A DNA stretch of 64,000 bases from positions 537,683 through 601,682 of the forward strand of contig WELB01000006.1 of the NCBI GenBank assembly GCA_009602725.1, given 5' to 3'. Under the pieces are notes generated by a model, which saw only the letters and a list, made by a program, of their open reading frames with translations, was not told where the DNA came from and did not search any database. The stretch is from Spirogloea muscicola (lineage: Eukaryota > Streptophyta > Zygnematophyceae > Spirogloeales > Spirogloeaceae). The position numbers and the translations under genes were made by a program. Positions 44,574 through 55,077 of the stretch are shown here, in pieces (the stretch's first letter is position 1; every line of letters starts with the position of its first letter).

Positions 44574-46932
44574 GGGCTTCCCCAGCGCTCCCCCCCGGCG
44601 TCCGCACGCCGTGCGTGCGCTACGGCCGCCGGAGCTGCTCGGCTTCCCGAGGCCACGGACTACCGGCAAGCTCGGCCAGACGCCAGAAGCGGCCGGACGG
44701 CGCCCGTCGCCGCCGCCCGCGCCACACGGCTCTGCGGCACTTGCCGACGATGGCGCGCATGTGCGCACCAGGCGGCGGCGGCGGCGGCGGCGGCGGNTGC
44801 AGTAGCCGCGCGCAAAGTAGAGGCAGGGCCGCCACGCCGCCGCCGCCGCCGCCGCTGGCCGCGCGCGACGCGGGGACAGCGCGGGCCAGGTGTGCGGGAC
44901 ACGGAGCTGCGACCCTCCACTGTGTGCACCCTCTGGCTGGCTTTTACTGCTTTGCTTCTCTTAAAGCCGCTCATTTAATCCTCGCCGCCGCAATCTTTTA
45001 GACGGCGTGACCGGGCCAGCGCCCGCGCTCCCAGCGTCGTCCGCAGCGATGGCGGCCTCCGGCCGCCAGCCCCCCCGCCGCCGCCCTCCGGCCGCCCCTC
45101 GCCGCCGCCGCCGCCGTCTCGCACCACGCCGCCGGCTCCCGCGAGCGTCTCTGCCCGCCACGCGGGTGGCATGGACAGCGCTGCCGCGAGCGTGGCGAAG
45201 TCCAGAGTCATGGCGGGCGTGCGCTTCATTGCAAGCAGCGCCCAGCGGGAGCACCACGCTGTGGGCAGCGTCGGTGAGACTTGGTTGGACCAGGCCGGGG
45301 TCAGCATCCGGAGCTGGGCTGGCGAAGACCGAACGGGCTTCCATCCGACACAGCGGCTTCGAGGAGCCCGCGTGACGAGGGTGGACACGGGGGGGCTGGG
45401 ACTTGCCAGTCAAGGACGATGCGCACTGGAGGAGTCCGGCGCTGGCGCAGTGAAGGCATTTACCCCTGGTCAGCATGTCGGACGCTTGTGAGAAGGGTCG
45501 CAGCAGGCACCCTGCCGGCATCCTGAGGCCGCTGCTGCTGAAGCGCATATGGCAAGCAGAGGCAATGTAGACGTCCTGCATCAATGCAGCAAGACGGAGA
45601 GATGCATCAGCGAACCATGCATCCTTGCATAGATTACCTCGGTCCTGTGAGCTCCGACGTGCGGTGCATTTGGCCCTGCTTTGTCAGTTTATTTGGGCTG
45701 GCTTCTTTACAGATGCACTTTCTTTCTGCTGCAAGCAGGAAACAGCAAGGGAAAGTGTGGCGGAGAAGGCAATGATTATCAGGTGTCAGCACCATCGACT
45801 CTTGCTGGTGACACCTTCTACCGGTTGGCCATGGTCGTCCACGTGTGCCATGCCTGCAGTGGCCAGTGCTTGGGCTGCTGTCTTGCCAAGTGCAGCAGAT
45901 GTGCGGAAAGGGTGCACTGGCAACCGAGGCACTCGTGCCTGATGTCCATGTGACGAATGCCACTGTCTATGTCTTTGCAGGGCTCCAGTCCAATGTGCTC
46001 CATCGTCCTGAGCTGTTGTGCTCCATTGTCCCAAGCTCTCCCGCTACATCACTGCGCAGCTTCCACCTTGGGCAGTGGGATACCATTTTCCTAATTAGCT
46101 CGCCCAACCTCGTCCTGCTGACGAGGCCGCGTTCAGTGGCCCTTCTTGGCCTGAGACTTCAGTAGGGCATGCACACTACATGGTCATCTTCGATGCGCAC
46201 TTGACTGGCCTTCACAGCCCCCCGGTCTTACTTTCAGCAAGTGCTGTACCTCAGTGACATTCCTCCACTTCACCTGGACTCAACACACCTGGCTTGTCGT
46301 GCACAGCCAGTCATTGTATTAGCAGGCAAGGCTTCTATGTTGGCCTAAGGCCATTGACCATGCTGATTTTGATTCGACTGCCCTTCTCTTTTGCAGTTGG
46401 CCGGCTCTAAGAAGTCCCTATCCTTCCTTTGCCCCTCAACCTACTTTTGCCCTCTGGCAGACAGCAACCACAGCACCCAGCTGCCTGTGCGGGCCTTCCA
46501 TGCCTCATGCCACTTAGACCTTCCTCACATTACCCCCTGCGCTGGAGGTGTGAACCAGTAATGAAACTTTGTCTGACTTGCTGTGCTTCAGTCGACCAGG
46601 AGGTTGGCTTCGCATGGCCACTGCTTTGAAGCTGCTGCACATGCTCATATTGGCAGAGATGCCCATGATTGCCTGCACCTCCAGGGCTCTACTGACACGC
46701 ACTTTCACAACATACACCGCACTAGCAAAGAATTCACTTGATCAAAGACAACACAACAAATCAGAAATTATAGAGGCATCAAAGCACCAAGGTAGCCTGC
46801 TATATGTGCAGCACAAGTGGCAACTGTCTATATAGTAAGCTACTCATTATGTCTGACCAGGGGAGTCATAGGCAGACGGCCCTGGCTTGTCTAGAGTAGC
46901 TACCTTGAGGTAGGGGTGCAGTAACTCGGGTG
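44574..46932. other. GC-rich LWD 5' flank and intergenic region, no firm gene
   Basis: GGC repeats near 44770-44797 end in an N, and CCG repeats run to 45130. The divergent stretch at 45049-45500 has several overlapping open frames. From 45600 to 46930 the frames are short; a Cys-rich one at about 45840-45950 (CHACSGQCLGCC) is not supported by neighbours. I see no recognisable gene between 45.5 and 46.9 kb. Confidence 0.4.
45171..45491 (+). CDS. Possible small protein-coding exon, unrecognised
   Basis: The frame reads MDSAAASVAKSRVMAGVRFI and continues to VKAFTPGQHVGRL. A donor-like GTGAGA near 45273 could end a first exon of about 33 codons. It lies head to head with LWD, so a divergent gene is plausible, but nothing downstream is recognised. 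It could equally be untranslated. Confidence 0.2.
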   Translation: MDSAAASVAKSRVMAGVRFIASSAQREHHAVGSVGETWLDQAGVSIRSWAGEDRTGFHPTQRLRGARVTRVDTGGLGLASQGRCALEESGAGAVKAFTPGQHVGRL

Positions 46933-49588
46933 TCACGATGCGGTGTTCTTCTTGCATGCTCTGCAAGATTTTCGGCACGCACCTCCGAATTCCACTGAGC
47001 CAACCATGAACTCCGGGTTCTTTGTGCACTCTCCCATGGCCGCCCATTCGCCGCACCTTGCCTCCTCATCAGTGCACTTGTTGGGGTCCGGTCTGGGCCT
47101 AGGGTCAAAGGAGCTGACATGAATCCACTTTGTAGCAGAGTACTTTTCGCCCTGAACCACAGGGCAGCCTGTGTGAAGTGACCATTCATCGGGCGAGGCA
47201 TCTGGGTGCAGGCTGAAGAAGAGGAGCGCATCTCCCTTGATGGGTTTGACTGCAGAAGATAACTTGAGCACTCATCTCAAATAGGACTCTGGGGCTCTGA
47301 CTCTTCCACATGCAAGCATATCACTGCAGACTTCTGGCTACAGATAGAGCTAGCTGCCAAGATGCAAATCACTTCTGGAGGCGAGGCATCGACTAACAGC
47401 TCAACAACTCTTACCTGCAGCCCCCTTCTTTCCGCATTCTGACCAGCTGTCATCCTTTTCCATGTTGATCATATCCTGTTCACATGAGGAGATCATCAGC
47501 CAACCACTACCCCCATTTCATCTCAGGTGCGAGATGAACACATTACAAGTTAACCCAGACCTTGCTGCAATCTCTGTGAGCTGTTGTTCTCGACTGTGCT
47601 TTGCAGTAACATTGTGGTCAGCTGACACACACACAGCTGACACTCTCTCACACAGACTTCTACGTACCTCAGCACTTGGGAACACAGTCTCTCCACCCTT
47701 GGTAACGTTTGACAAGTACATCAGCACTGTGGCTACGCGATGTCCACCCATGGCTGCATTGGTGGCATCCTGAAAATAGTCAAAGTGTGGTTCGTACTTT
47801 TGGCCCAGGTCATATCGCAGAACCTGGATAGCCTCACCATTCTCTGCAAGCACAAACGCGATACACGGTGAGCATCGCATGACTAGCATCCCTTATTCTG
47901 GTAGCATCTCTGGCATCCATGCCTTTGCTACAAGAATCATAGTGTTCAGTTGCTGACTAGGCATAAGTAGCATATTACATCAGCAGGTGTGACCTAATCA
48001 GCTCGACCAGGCCGTCCACCCTGCACGAAGTATGTAGGATGTCACAGTAATTATCAGGGGGAGCAGTACAACATTACCTTTTGGCAAAAAGGTCCAGGCT
48101 GCAATCTTCTCTTCTATACCAAGAATTACATCATCCTGCAAAAAGACGATTGGACCTTTGTCACAGCTCCACACTATGTTGATAGCCATCACAGGGGCAT
48201 GTAGTCAAGTCACAGTCCACAAAGCAGCAAGCATCACGGTGATCTTGTGCCGTACATAGTATTTATTGATGAACATGCCCGAGCTGGTCCGGATCTCGCT
48301 CAGGACACTCTTGCCGGACTCATTATCGGCCACTGTTGATCGTGCAAGATGGGGAATGGCCTGCATACAAGGGTGAACAGGATGGCAATGTGCGATGCTT
48401 AGCTTATGCCTTGCTAGTCCAGACCAATGCTTGTGCCAAGCAACTTTGCCCGGCAGGTAATTTTCCAGACTCACGAATCACGTCAACATATATGAGGGTG
48501 TTGGGTCTGAAGATTGACTGGACTAAAAGCAGCAGTGCTTGCCACAGCACAGCGTGGATGCACAAGCCTTAAGCCCACCTACCATTATAGGCCTGCTAAT
48601 TAATGCAAGGGTGCTCACCAACTTAATCATGTGATCGCACTCTTCCATGGTCAGGAAGCCTTTGTACAAGAATGCCCTGAACCATGGATCCATCTGTCAG
48701 AACAGCTCTTGTGCAGAAGCGCTCTTGATACCCAAATCGACAGTTGGTCTGACAGCAACGGCTGGAGCAGATGCCAGTGGAAGACAGCATCAGAGCACAA
48801 GCAACTTGAGCTTGCTTTACCTGGGCTTCCATGAAAGCTGGATGACTCTGCTGGGGTTCAAGGCCCACTTCTCTGGAGTAGGCGGGTTTCCCGTGCTGAG
48901 CTTAGAGACTCCCCTGCGAGTAGAAGTACTGCGCTTGACCTTGCGCCGCTGCCCGTGATGCCTGGATGGGAGATGCTCACACGACTAAGCTTAAGTAACG
49001 CTCCTTATAGTCCTAATCAGTTTAAAATCACTGTGCCTCCTAACGAGCGTTGACACACATTCTTGGCATCTGTGAGAGCGGTGCCAACTGGAGCCACAGT
49101 CACAGGTACATGCCAGCGACCATGCCACTACATGAAATGTTACATGCGCATTGCTCTCCCCACGCGATCCAATGCTGCAATTGTACGTGACTCACGGCCC
49201 TAATCTTGTGAATCGGACACAACTTGGACGGCTCCAGACAGCAATGGACAGGTTGCCATGTGTCTGGATATTCCCCCATAACTCCAGCACGTTTTGCGGT
49301 GCCAACAACTGCCAAATTGCGGCTTATGAAATTTGCAGAACTCTGAGCCCCTCCTCTAGGCCCGCCGCTGGCTTCGTTTCGGTAATGCAAGCCGCCCAGG
49401 GCCGTGCATGGTTGCTAACACCATTGGGGGAAGTCAGTGTGGGGCACTCACGTCTCGCCCATCCAGCCCGGCAGGGTGTCCGCCTCCAGCGTCGTCCTGG
49501 CGCTTGCGAGCGCGGCCCACGCCAGGAGCGAGAGAGCGGCAACCGCCAGGCGGCCCCGCCGGCGGCGGCACGGCTGCGGCGCGGCCAT
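46933..49588 (-). CDS. P4H: Secreted prolyl 4-hydroxylase with C-terminal ShK domain
   Basis: Eight minus-strand exons: 49588-49452, 48913-48821, 48676-48619, 48360-48256, 48135-48078, 47843-47668, 47475-47415 and 47249-46933. All are in phase, giving 334 residues. The start MAAPQPCRRRRGRLAVAALS opens a signal peptide or anchor (LLAWAALASA). The catalytic domain reads VIQLSWKPRAFLYKGFLTME, ECDHMIKL, TVADNESGKSVLSEIRTSSG, LRYDLGQKYEPHFDYFQDAT and GGHRVATVLMYLSNVTKGGE. The HxD of EPHFDYF and the His of WSLHTGCPVV are iron ligands. The Lys of GEKYSATKW should bind 2-oxoglutarate. A six-Cys ShK-type module (NKCTDEEARC ... GECTKNP ... ACRKSCRAC) closes the protein, as in several plant P4Hs. It acts in the ER/Golgi on hydroxyproline-rich wall proteins. 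The Pro-rich cupredoxin tails elsewhere in this window would be possible substrates. Confidence 0.95.
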
Positions 49589-49819
49589 CGTCCCGGGGGC
49601 TCCCCCGCTCTGCGCCGGGGCCGCGTGGCGCAAGCGGGCCCCGGNGCGGCAGGTGGCGGGGCGGCGGGTGGGCAGGGCGGCCCAAGCGGGATGTCCCGAG
49701 CGAGCGGCCGCCGACGGCCGGGGCGGCGCCGTCGGACCGCCCCCGTCCCGTGCGCTTTGCCTTCTGGAAGGCCTCGCACAGCCGTTTGCCCTGGCCTTGA
49801 CAGTCCGGCCTCACGTTAG

Positions 49820-50580
49820 TTACTGAGTGGTCCATCCACCCCCGTTCTGACATAGCATCTTCAGGCCCCTTCGTAGCTGCTTAGCGCTTTTTAGGCCCCC
49901 TCCATCATTTGGCCCCTTCGAACCTTTGTCAATCCTTTTTCGGGCTGACTTTTCACAGCCCTTGCCCCCATTGGGAGTGCCACTTCTTCTCTTTCAAAGG
50001 CCGTGGAGTCGGACAGCGAGTGGTCGTGATGGGCGAGTTGGGGACTGAGTCGACGGGCCCCAGTACCGCAGGCGCGCCCCCCCCCCGCTGGCTCTCCCGT
50101 CAGCCGGCCCGACGGCGGTCCGCCCCCCTTCTTCTTCTTTTCCCGTCCGAGCCAACGGCAGATGCCGCCGACTGCACGGATCGCCCCAAGACCACCCCGG
50201 CGAGAGATGCCCCCGCATCCCGCCGCGCGTGCCGCGAACTCCTGGGCTGCCCTCTGTGTCGCCACAATGCTTGCACTCCCTTCACAGCCACTTTGGTGAT
50301 ATCAGCAGCCGCAGTCACTTTGTGCGTGCCCAAGTCTTTGCACTAGCTTTTGCCTGAAATGCTTCATCGGCACTGTTTGGCCTCCCCTCCAGTCCACCCG
50401 CGCCATCTCTCGCTCTCCTGACGGCGCGCTCCCGGCCCAACGCCGCCACGCGCTCCTCCGCTCGTGGCCGTGCGGCACGCTGACGGCCGCTGAGCCCTCT
50501 ACCCCGTGTATGGGTTGAATGTAAGGGCTTAAATTGGCCACCCTTTCATTTCACGCGCACCGCGGGCCTTCGTCCCCGTG
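49820..50580 (+). mobile_element. LINE tail and associated GCGCGC repeat
   Basis: 49824-49990 reproduces the LINE 3' tail in full: GTGGTCCATCC, CTTCAGGCCCC, GGCCCCTTCGAACC, GGGCTGACTTTTCACAGCCC, CCATTGGGAGTGCC. Almost no LINE coding sequence precedes it, so it is a very short copy. A reverse GCGCGC motif lies at 50546-50572. The region between (50000-50540) is GC-rich and unrecognised. Confidence 0.6.
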
Positions 50581-51172
50581 GCAACTAGCGGGCCTCCATT
50601 CTGCCCTACATGCCTTCCCTACACGCTGTGCCCCTTAACGCAGCCTCTGGCCCCTGCGCAGCGAGGGTCCGTCTCCCTCCCTCAGCTCATCTGACACCTC
50701 CTCCTGTTGACACTGAGCGGGCCCTGAGCTGCCAAGTCTGCAGCTCCAGCGCAGCATAAGTGCACCAGCTACTTCTCGTCTGCATTCGGCTGCCTTTAGC
50801 AGCCGCCCTTATTGTCAGCGGCCGCTTCCCCTTTTACTCTGGGCTGGCTAGCTCGAAAATCAGTCCCCGCCTTGACTGACCATGACCTGGAAAAGATTCT
50901 GTCAGTGTCCACGCTTCAGGCAGGATGATGCGTTCATCTTGTTGGCCCCTCGATCTGCTCATTACAGCCTCCTATCACCTCATACCTTAGCAGAGTGGGA
51001 GCTTGATCCTTCGACTCCTTGAGCCACGCATGCGACAGTAACCAGCCCTTTCATCAGTCACGAAGTGCTGAGTCCATCATGTGGCTCTCTTTTTGTGCTG
51101 ACCTACCAGCAGTTAGCTAAGAGCCCATGATGGACACTCAATCGCATCAATCCCAAGCTCGCAAGCTGCTGA
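50581..51172. other. Intergenic region, no gene recognised
   Basis: This is the 3' flank of the RlmN gene. No coding motif is seen. Confidence 0.45.
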
Positions 51173-54100
51173 TCAGACAACAAGTGGCAAAGCTTCATCG
51201 TCTCTCAGGGGGGTTGACAATGCCTCTGTGGCTGTCCTGTATGGCGTCTTCTGAAATTGGTTCCTAAGCTGGCCGCAAGCAGCATTGGCCTCGAGCCCCC
51301 TGGTATGCCGTATCGTGGCTGTCACCTTTCTTTGCGCTAGTTGATCAACAAAAGCCATCACCTGCAAAGAGATGCAAATCAAGTCAGCCCTCCTCGCACA
51401 TTGCAGAACTCATAACCAACTTGCAGTCCGACCTTACTCAATGATCACCTGCAATGTGGGATCCTCTCTAGCGTGCCTTCAGAAGCATGGCTTTTAGTAG
51501 CAGGCACATGCCACAGACTTCTGAGAAGGACTTACAGCATTCCTGCTGGGACGACGGTATTCAGAGTCGTCAACAGGGTTGTATGGTATCACGTTAACGT
51601 GCTGGCCTAAACCCCAATGTCGTAGGAGTTCTGCAAGCTGGTTCGCATGCTCCCTCTGATCATTTATGCCGGCTGTCACAAACAAACAGCAATACAAGGA
51701 AACACTCATGTAATTGACCTTCTCCACTGGTCAACAGTATTGAGCTAATCATCCAATGCACGATGTGAGGACACTCTCACAGATGTCTAACCCATCATTG
51801 ACAGGCTAGGAAAAGATACAGTAGATAGAACACCCAAATGCTCTGCTTATTAGACAGGACATAACACGCTTGGAAGACAGCAATACATACCTAGTAGCGT
51901 GTACTCAAATGACACCCTTCGGCCAGTGGCCTGGAAGTAGGATCGACAGTCCTGTAGGAGTGCCTCAAGTGGATATATTTTCGCACTTGGTACTATCTGC
52001 TCTCGCAGTTGTTGCGTAGGTGCATGCAAGCTGCACACAATTGCACTAAGCTTTCTTCGTAGTCTCGTAACAGCCTCCATATAACATGCTGTGACATTTA
52101 GCTAGGTTTATTTCCACAACCAGAAAAGATGCAATGGTGCTACAAGTTCTGCACACAGCCTCAACCTCGGGGTCTGAGGCCCGACTGCCACTTGACACAC
52201 AGCGGCAGCTAAATGCCAGCTTTGAGCTTGGCCAATGTGAAGCACGCGGAGAGGCAAACTCTCATTGGTGGAGTAGGCAAGTTGGCCCTTAGCAGCCTAC
52301 CTGATGGCAAGGGTGGATTGCAGATTGTGCTGAGCTAAGCGCTTTATAGTATTGGGAACCCCCACTGTAGAGATTGTCATCATTCGAGCTCCTATGCCGA
52401 CGTCCTACATGTAACATCATGCCAGCTTCTGAGCTTGACCTTGATTCTAGGTAACATCAACACTTGGCAGAAGCATACATCCTAAGTTGCTCGAGCAAGG
52501 CAAGTTGGACGAGGAAGAAGTCTTGCAACGTCAATAATTTCAAAGCAATTACTAGTCCGAGGCAACAGCAGGCCAATTGCGCACCTTGTTGATTGAATGC
52601 ACAGCTCTCAGAACGGCCGACATGTTCATGAGCGGCTCCCCCATTCCCATGAAGACAATGTTGCTCACACGGTGCTGGAAGAGCTCCTCGAGTGCAAGTA
52701 CCTGCTTGTTGGCGTTGGGGAGTGGCATCAGGAAGCTGTCTGTTAGGCCAAGCCTTCGGCACCTGACACTTCTGATCGCTCCACGATCTCTCTGCAAAGC
52801 TCCTCAAGTATAGGTCAAAGCAGCTTGAGCAACTCGAGCAGCCTATCCAAAGCCTTTGAGCCAAGTAGCAACAAGTGCCATAATACCTGGTCCACAATCT
52901 CAAAAGTTTGAAGATTGCGAGCGAAGCCCCCCTTTCCAGTTGCGCAGAATGAGCATCTCAAAGCACAGCCCACCTATTATGAAGGCGCTGCAGCTACATC
53001 AGACCGTATGATGATGGGCACCACGGGCACCACGCTTTGCATTGCCCTGCCTGGCTTCACTACCTGTACCAAACACTCAAGCAGCAGCAAAGGGCATGAC
53101 ACGAAGCAAAGAGAGACCAGGCGGCCATTCATAACAAGGTCAAGTGAAAGCAACCTGAGAAGAGATGCAAGCTGTGAGCTTCTTGGAGCCTCTTGCAAAC
53201 TCCATGGGTATGCCAACAGCCTCAACCATCCTGTTGTCCTCCAGCCGCAGCAGCAGCTGAACAATGCTAAGCACAACCAATGAGAATCACTCTCGGCTGC
53301 TACAAGGGGGCACTGTGTCCGCTAAGAACTTGCAGCATTACCTGGTAGAGTTATGCCTGGATGCTCTACTGACATGCCTCCAGGCGTGATCATACCAAGA
53401 CATTGCTAGTCGTCACTGGATCAGGCACTTTGAGGCATACCCCAGACACATCAATTATAAATAGATGTTTTCAACGCGCCTGGATGATTGAAAACAGCTC
53501 CAAGAAGGACTTGCTGCCAGATTGAGTGCCGACCTTGGCAGTGCCATCTGCAGCTGCAGCGACGTGGTGCACGGGAGCCCGGCCCACCCGCCAGCCAGCC
53601 TCGGCGAGCGCTTGCCGGAACTTGGCCGGCACTGTGCACCAACACAGACCGCAGCGCCTGGTCAAGCCGGCCCCAAGGAGCCGTCCAGAGAGCCGTCCCC
53701 TAGCCCTAAACCCTAAGACCATGTGGGCCATGGCCGCAGCAGAGCTCTGACAGTGGGGGCGACTCAGCAGCGGGGCCAGCGGGCTCTCACGCTGCTTGAG
53801 GTCGTGGAGCTCCTTGCCCTTGTTCTGGTACACGAACTGGTGGAGCTGCTTGCCCCGGTACCGCTGCTGCACAGCTCAGGCAGGCAGGCGCGGAGCAGCC
53901 GCCCCGAGTAAGACTGATGGCGAGCATCAGCGGCGGAGGGCCTCGCCCTAGCCGCCATGCCGGCTACCTTGTGGAGCTGCGCACGGCGGCCACCATGGAG
54001 CTAGGGCCGCGATGACCGCACCTCGCCAAAGCGGGCCGCCAGTGCTTCCATGTCCTCCAGTGACAGGCCGACCAGCGCCCGGTCGCCGCCGGCCGCGGCG

Positions 54101-54326
54101 GCGGCGGTGGTGGTGGCGGCGGCGGCGGTGGTGGCGGCATCGGCGGCAACGGAGGGGACGGCGGCGATGGTGACGGCGGAGGGGGTGGCACCATGAATGG
54201 TGGTGGCAACGGTGGCTGCAGGGGAGGCTGTTGTGGTGGCGGTGATGGTGGGGGAGGTGTTGGAGGAGGAAGCACCACTGAGGGCGACGGCGGCGGAGGC
54301 GACGACTGGGCTAGCGGGGGTGGGAA
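51173..54326 (-). CDS. rlmN: RlmN/Cfr-family radical SAM rRNA methyltransferase (5' end in assembly gap)
   Basis: Minus-strand exons: from the gap (54326) to 54022, then 53866-53791, 53631-53534, 53256-53155, 52973-52887, 52701-52585, 52404-52301, 52030-51891, 51672-51536 and 51361-51173. All phases fit. The N-terminus visible beside the gap is rich in Ser, Thr, Ala and Pro, like an organelle transit peptide. Then come [18 protein letters not shown] and [14 protein letters not shown]. The radical SAM motif is [19 protein letters not shown] (CxxxCxxC). Later segments are [65 protein letters not shown] and [28 protein letters not shown] carries the methyl-relay Cys. RlmN makes 2-methyladenosine in 23S rRNA and some tRNAs; plastid or mitochondrial ribosomes are the likely target. 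It is head to head with the ALKBH1-like gene. Confidence 0.93.
53697..53716 (-). repeat. Telomere-like motif in an RlmN intron
   Basis: CCCTAAACCCTAA (53704-53716) is plant-type telomere repeat, reading TTTAGGG in the direction of RlmN transcription. Only about two units. Confidence 0.8.
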
Positions 54327-54837
54327 NNNNNNNNNNNNNNNNNNNNNNNNNNNNNNNNNNNNNNNNNNNNNNNNNNNNNNNNNNNNNNNNNNNNNNNNNN
54401 NNNNNNNNNNNNNNNNNNNNNNNNNNNNNNNNNNNNNNNNNNNNNNNNNNNNNNNNNNNNNNNNNNNNNNNNNNNNNNNNNNNNNNNNNNNNNNNNNNNN
54501 NNNNNNNNNNNNNNNNNNNNNNNNNNNNNNNNNNNNNNNNNNNNNNNNNNNNNNNNNNNNNNNNNNNNNNNNNNNNNNNNNNNNNNNNNNNNNNNNNNNN
54601 NNNNNNNNNNNNNNNNNNNNNNNNNNNNNNNNNNNNNNNNNNNNNNNNNNNNNNNNNNNNNNNNNNNNNNNNNNNNNNNNNNNNNNNNNNNNNNNNNNNN
54701 NNNNNNNNNNNNNNNNNNNNNNNNNNNNNNNNNNNNNNNNNNNNNNNNNNNNNNNNNNNNNNNNNNNNNNNNNNNNNNNNNNNNNNNNNNNNNNNNNNNN
54801 NNNNNNNNNNNNNNNNNNNNNNNNNNNNNNNNNNNNN
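54327..54837. other. Assembly gap (511 N)
   Basis: A run of 511 N lies between GGC/GGT-rich flanks. It hides the start of RlmN and probably part of the shared promoter with the ALKBH1-like gene. Confidence 1.
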
Positions 54838-55077
54838 GGCGACGGCGGGGCCGGCGGCGGCGGCGGCCTTGAGGCCGTGGAGGCAGCCGCCGCGCTGCCG
54901 GTGGTGGCCGCCGGGCATACTCTGCCGCCGCACGAGCTCGCAGCGGCGGACGAGGAGCCCGACAGAGGCCGCTGCCAGGACCAGGCGGACGCGCGAGTCC
55001 CACCGTCTCGTCTGCAGTCCCAGTCGAGCTCGGCCGCGGAGCCCGGCGGCGGCGGCGGCGGCGGCGGCGGATTCGGC

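Noticed and set aside
44961-45584. 207-codon minus-strand open frame with poly-Arg
   Set aside because: It arises from CCG/GGC repeats read in reverse. No domain, and overlapping frames exist on both strands.
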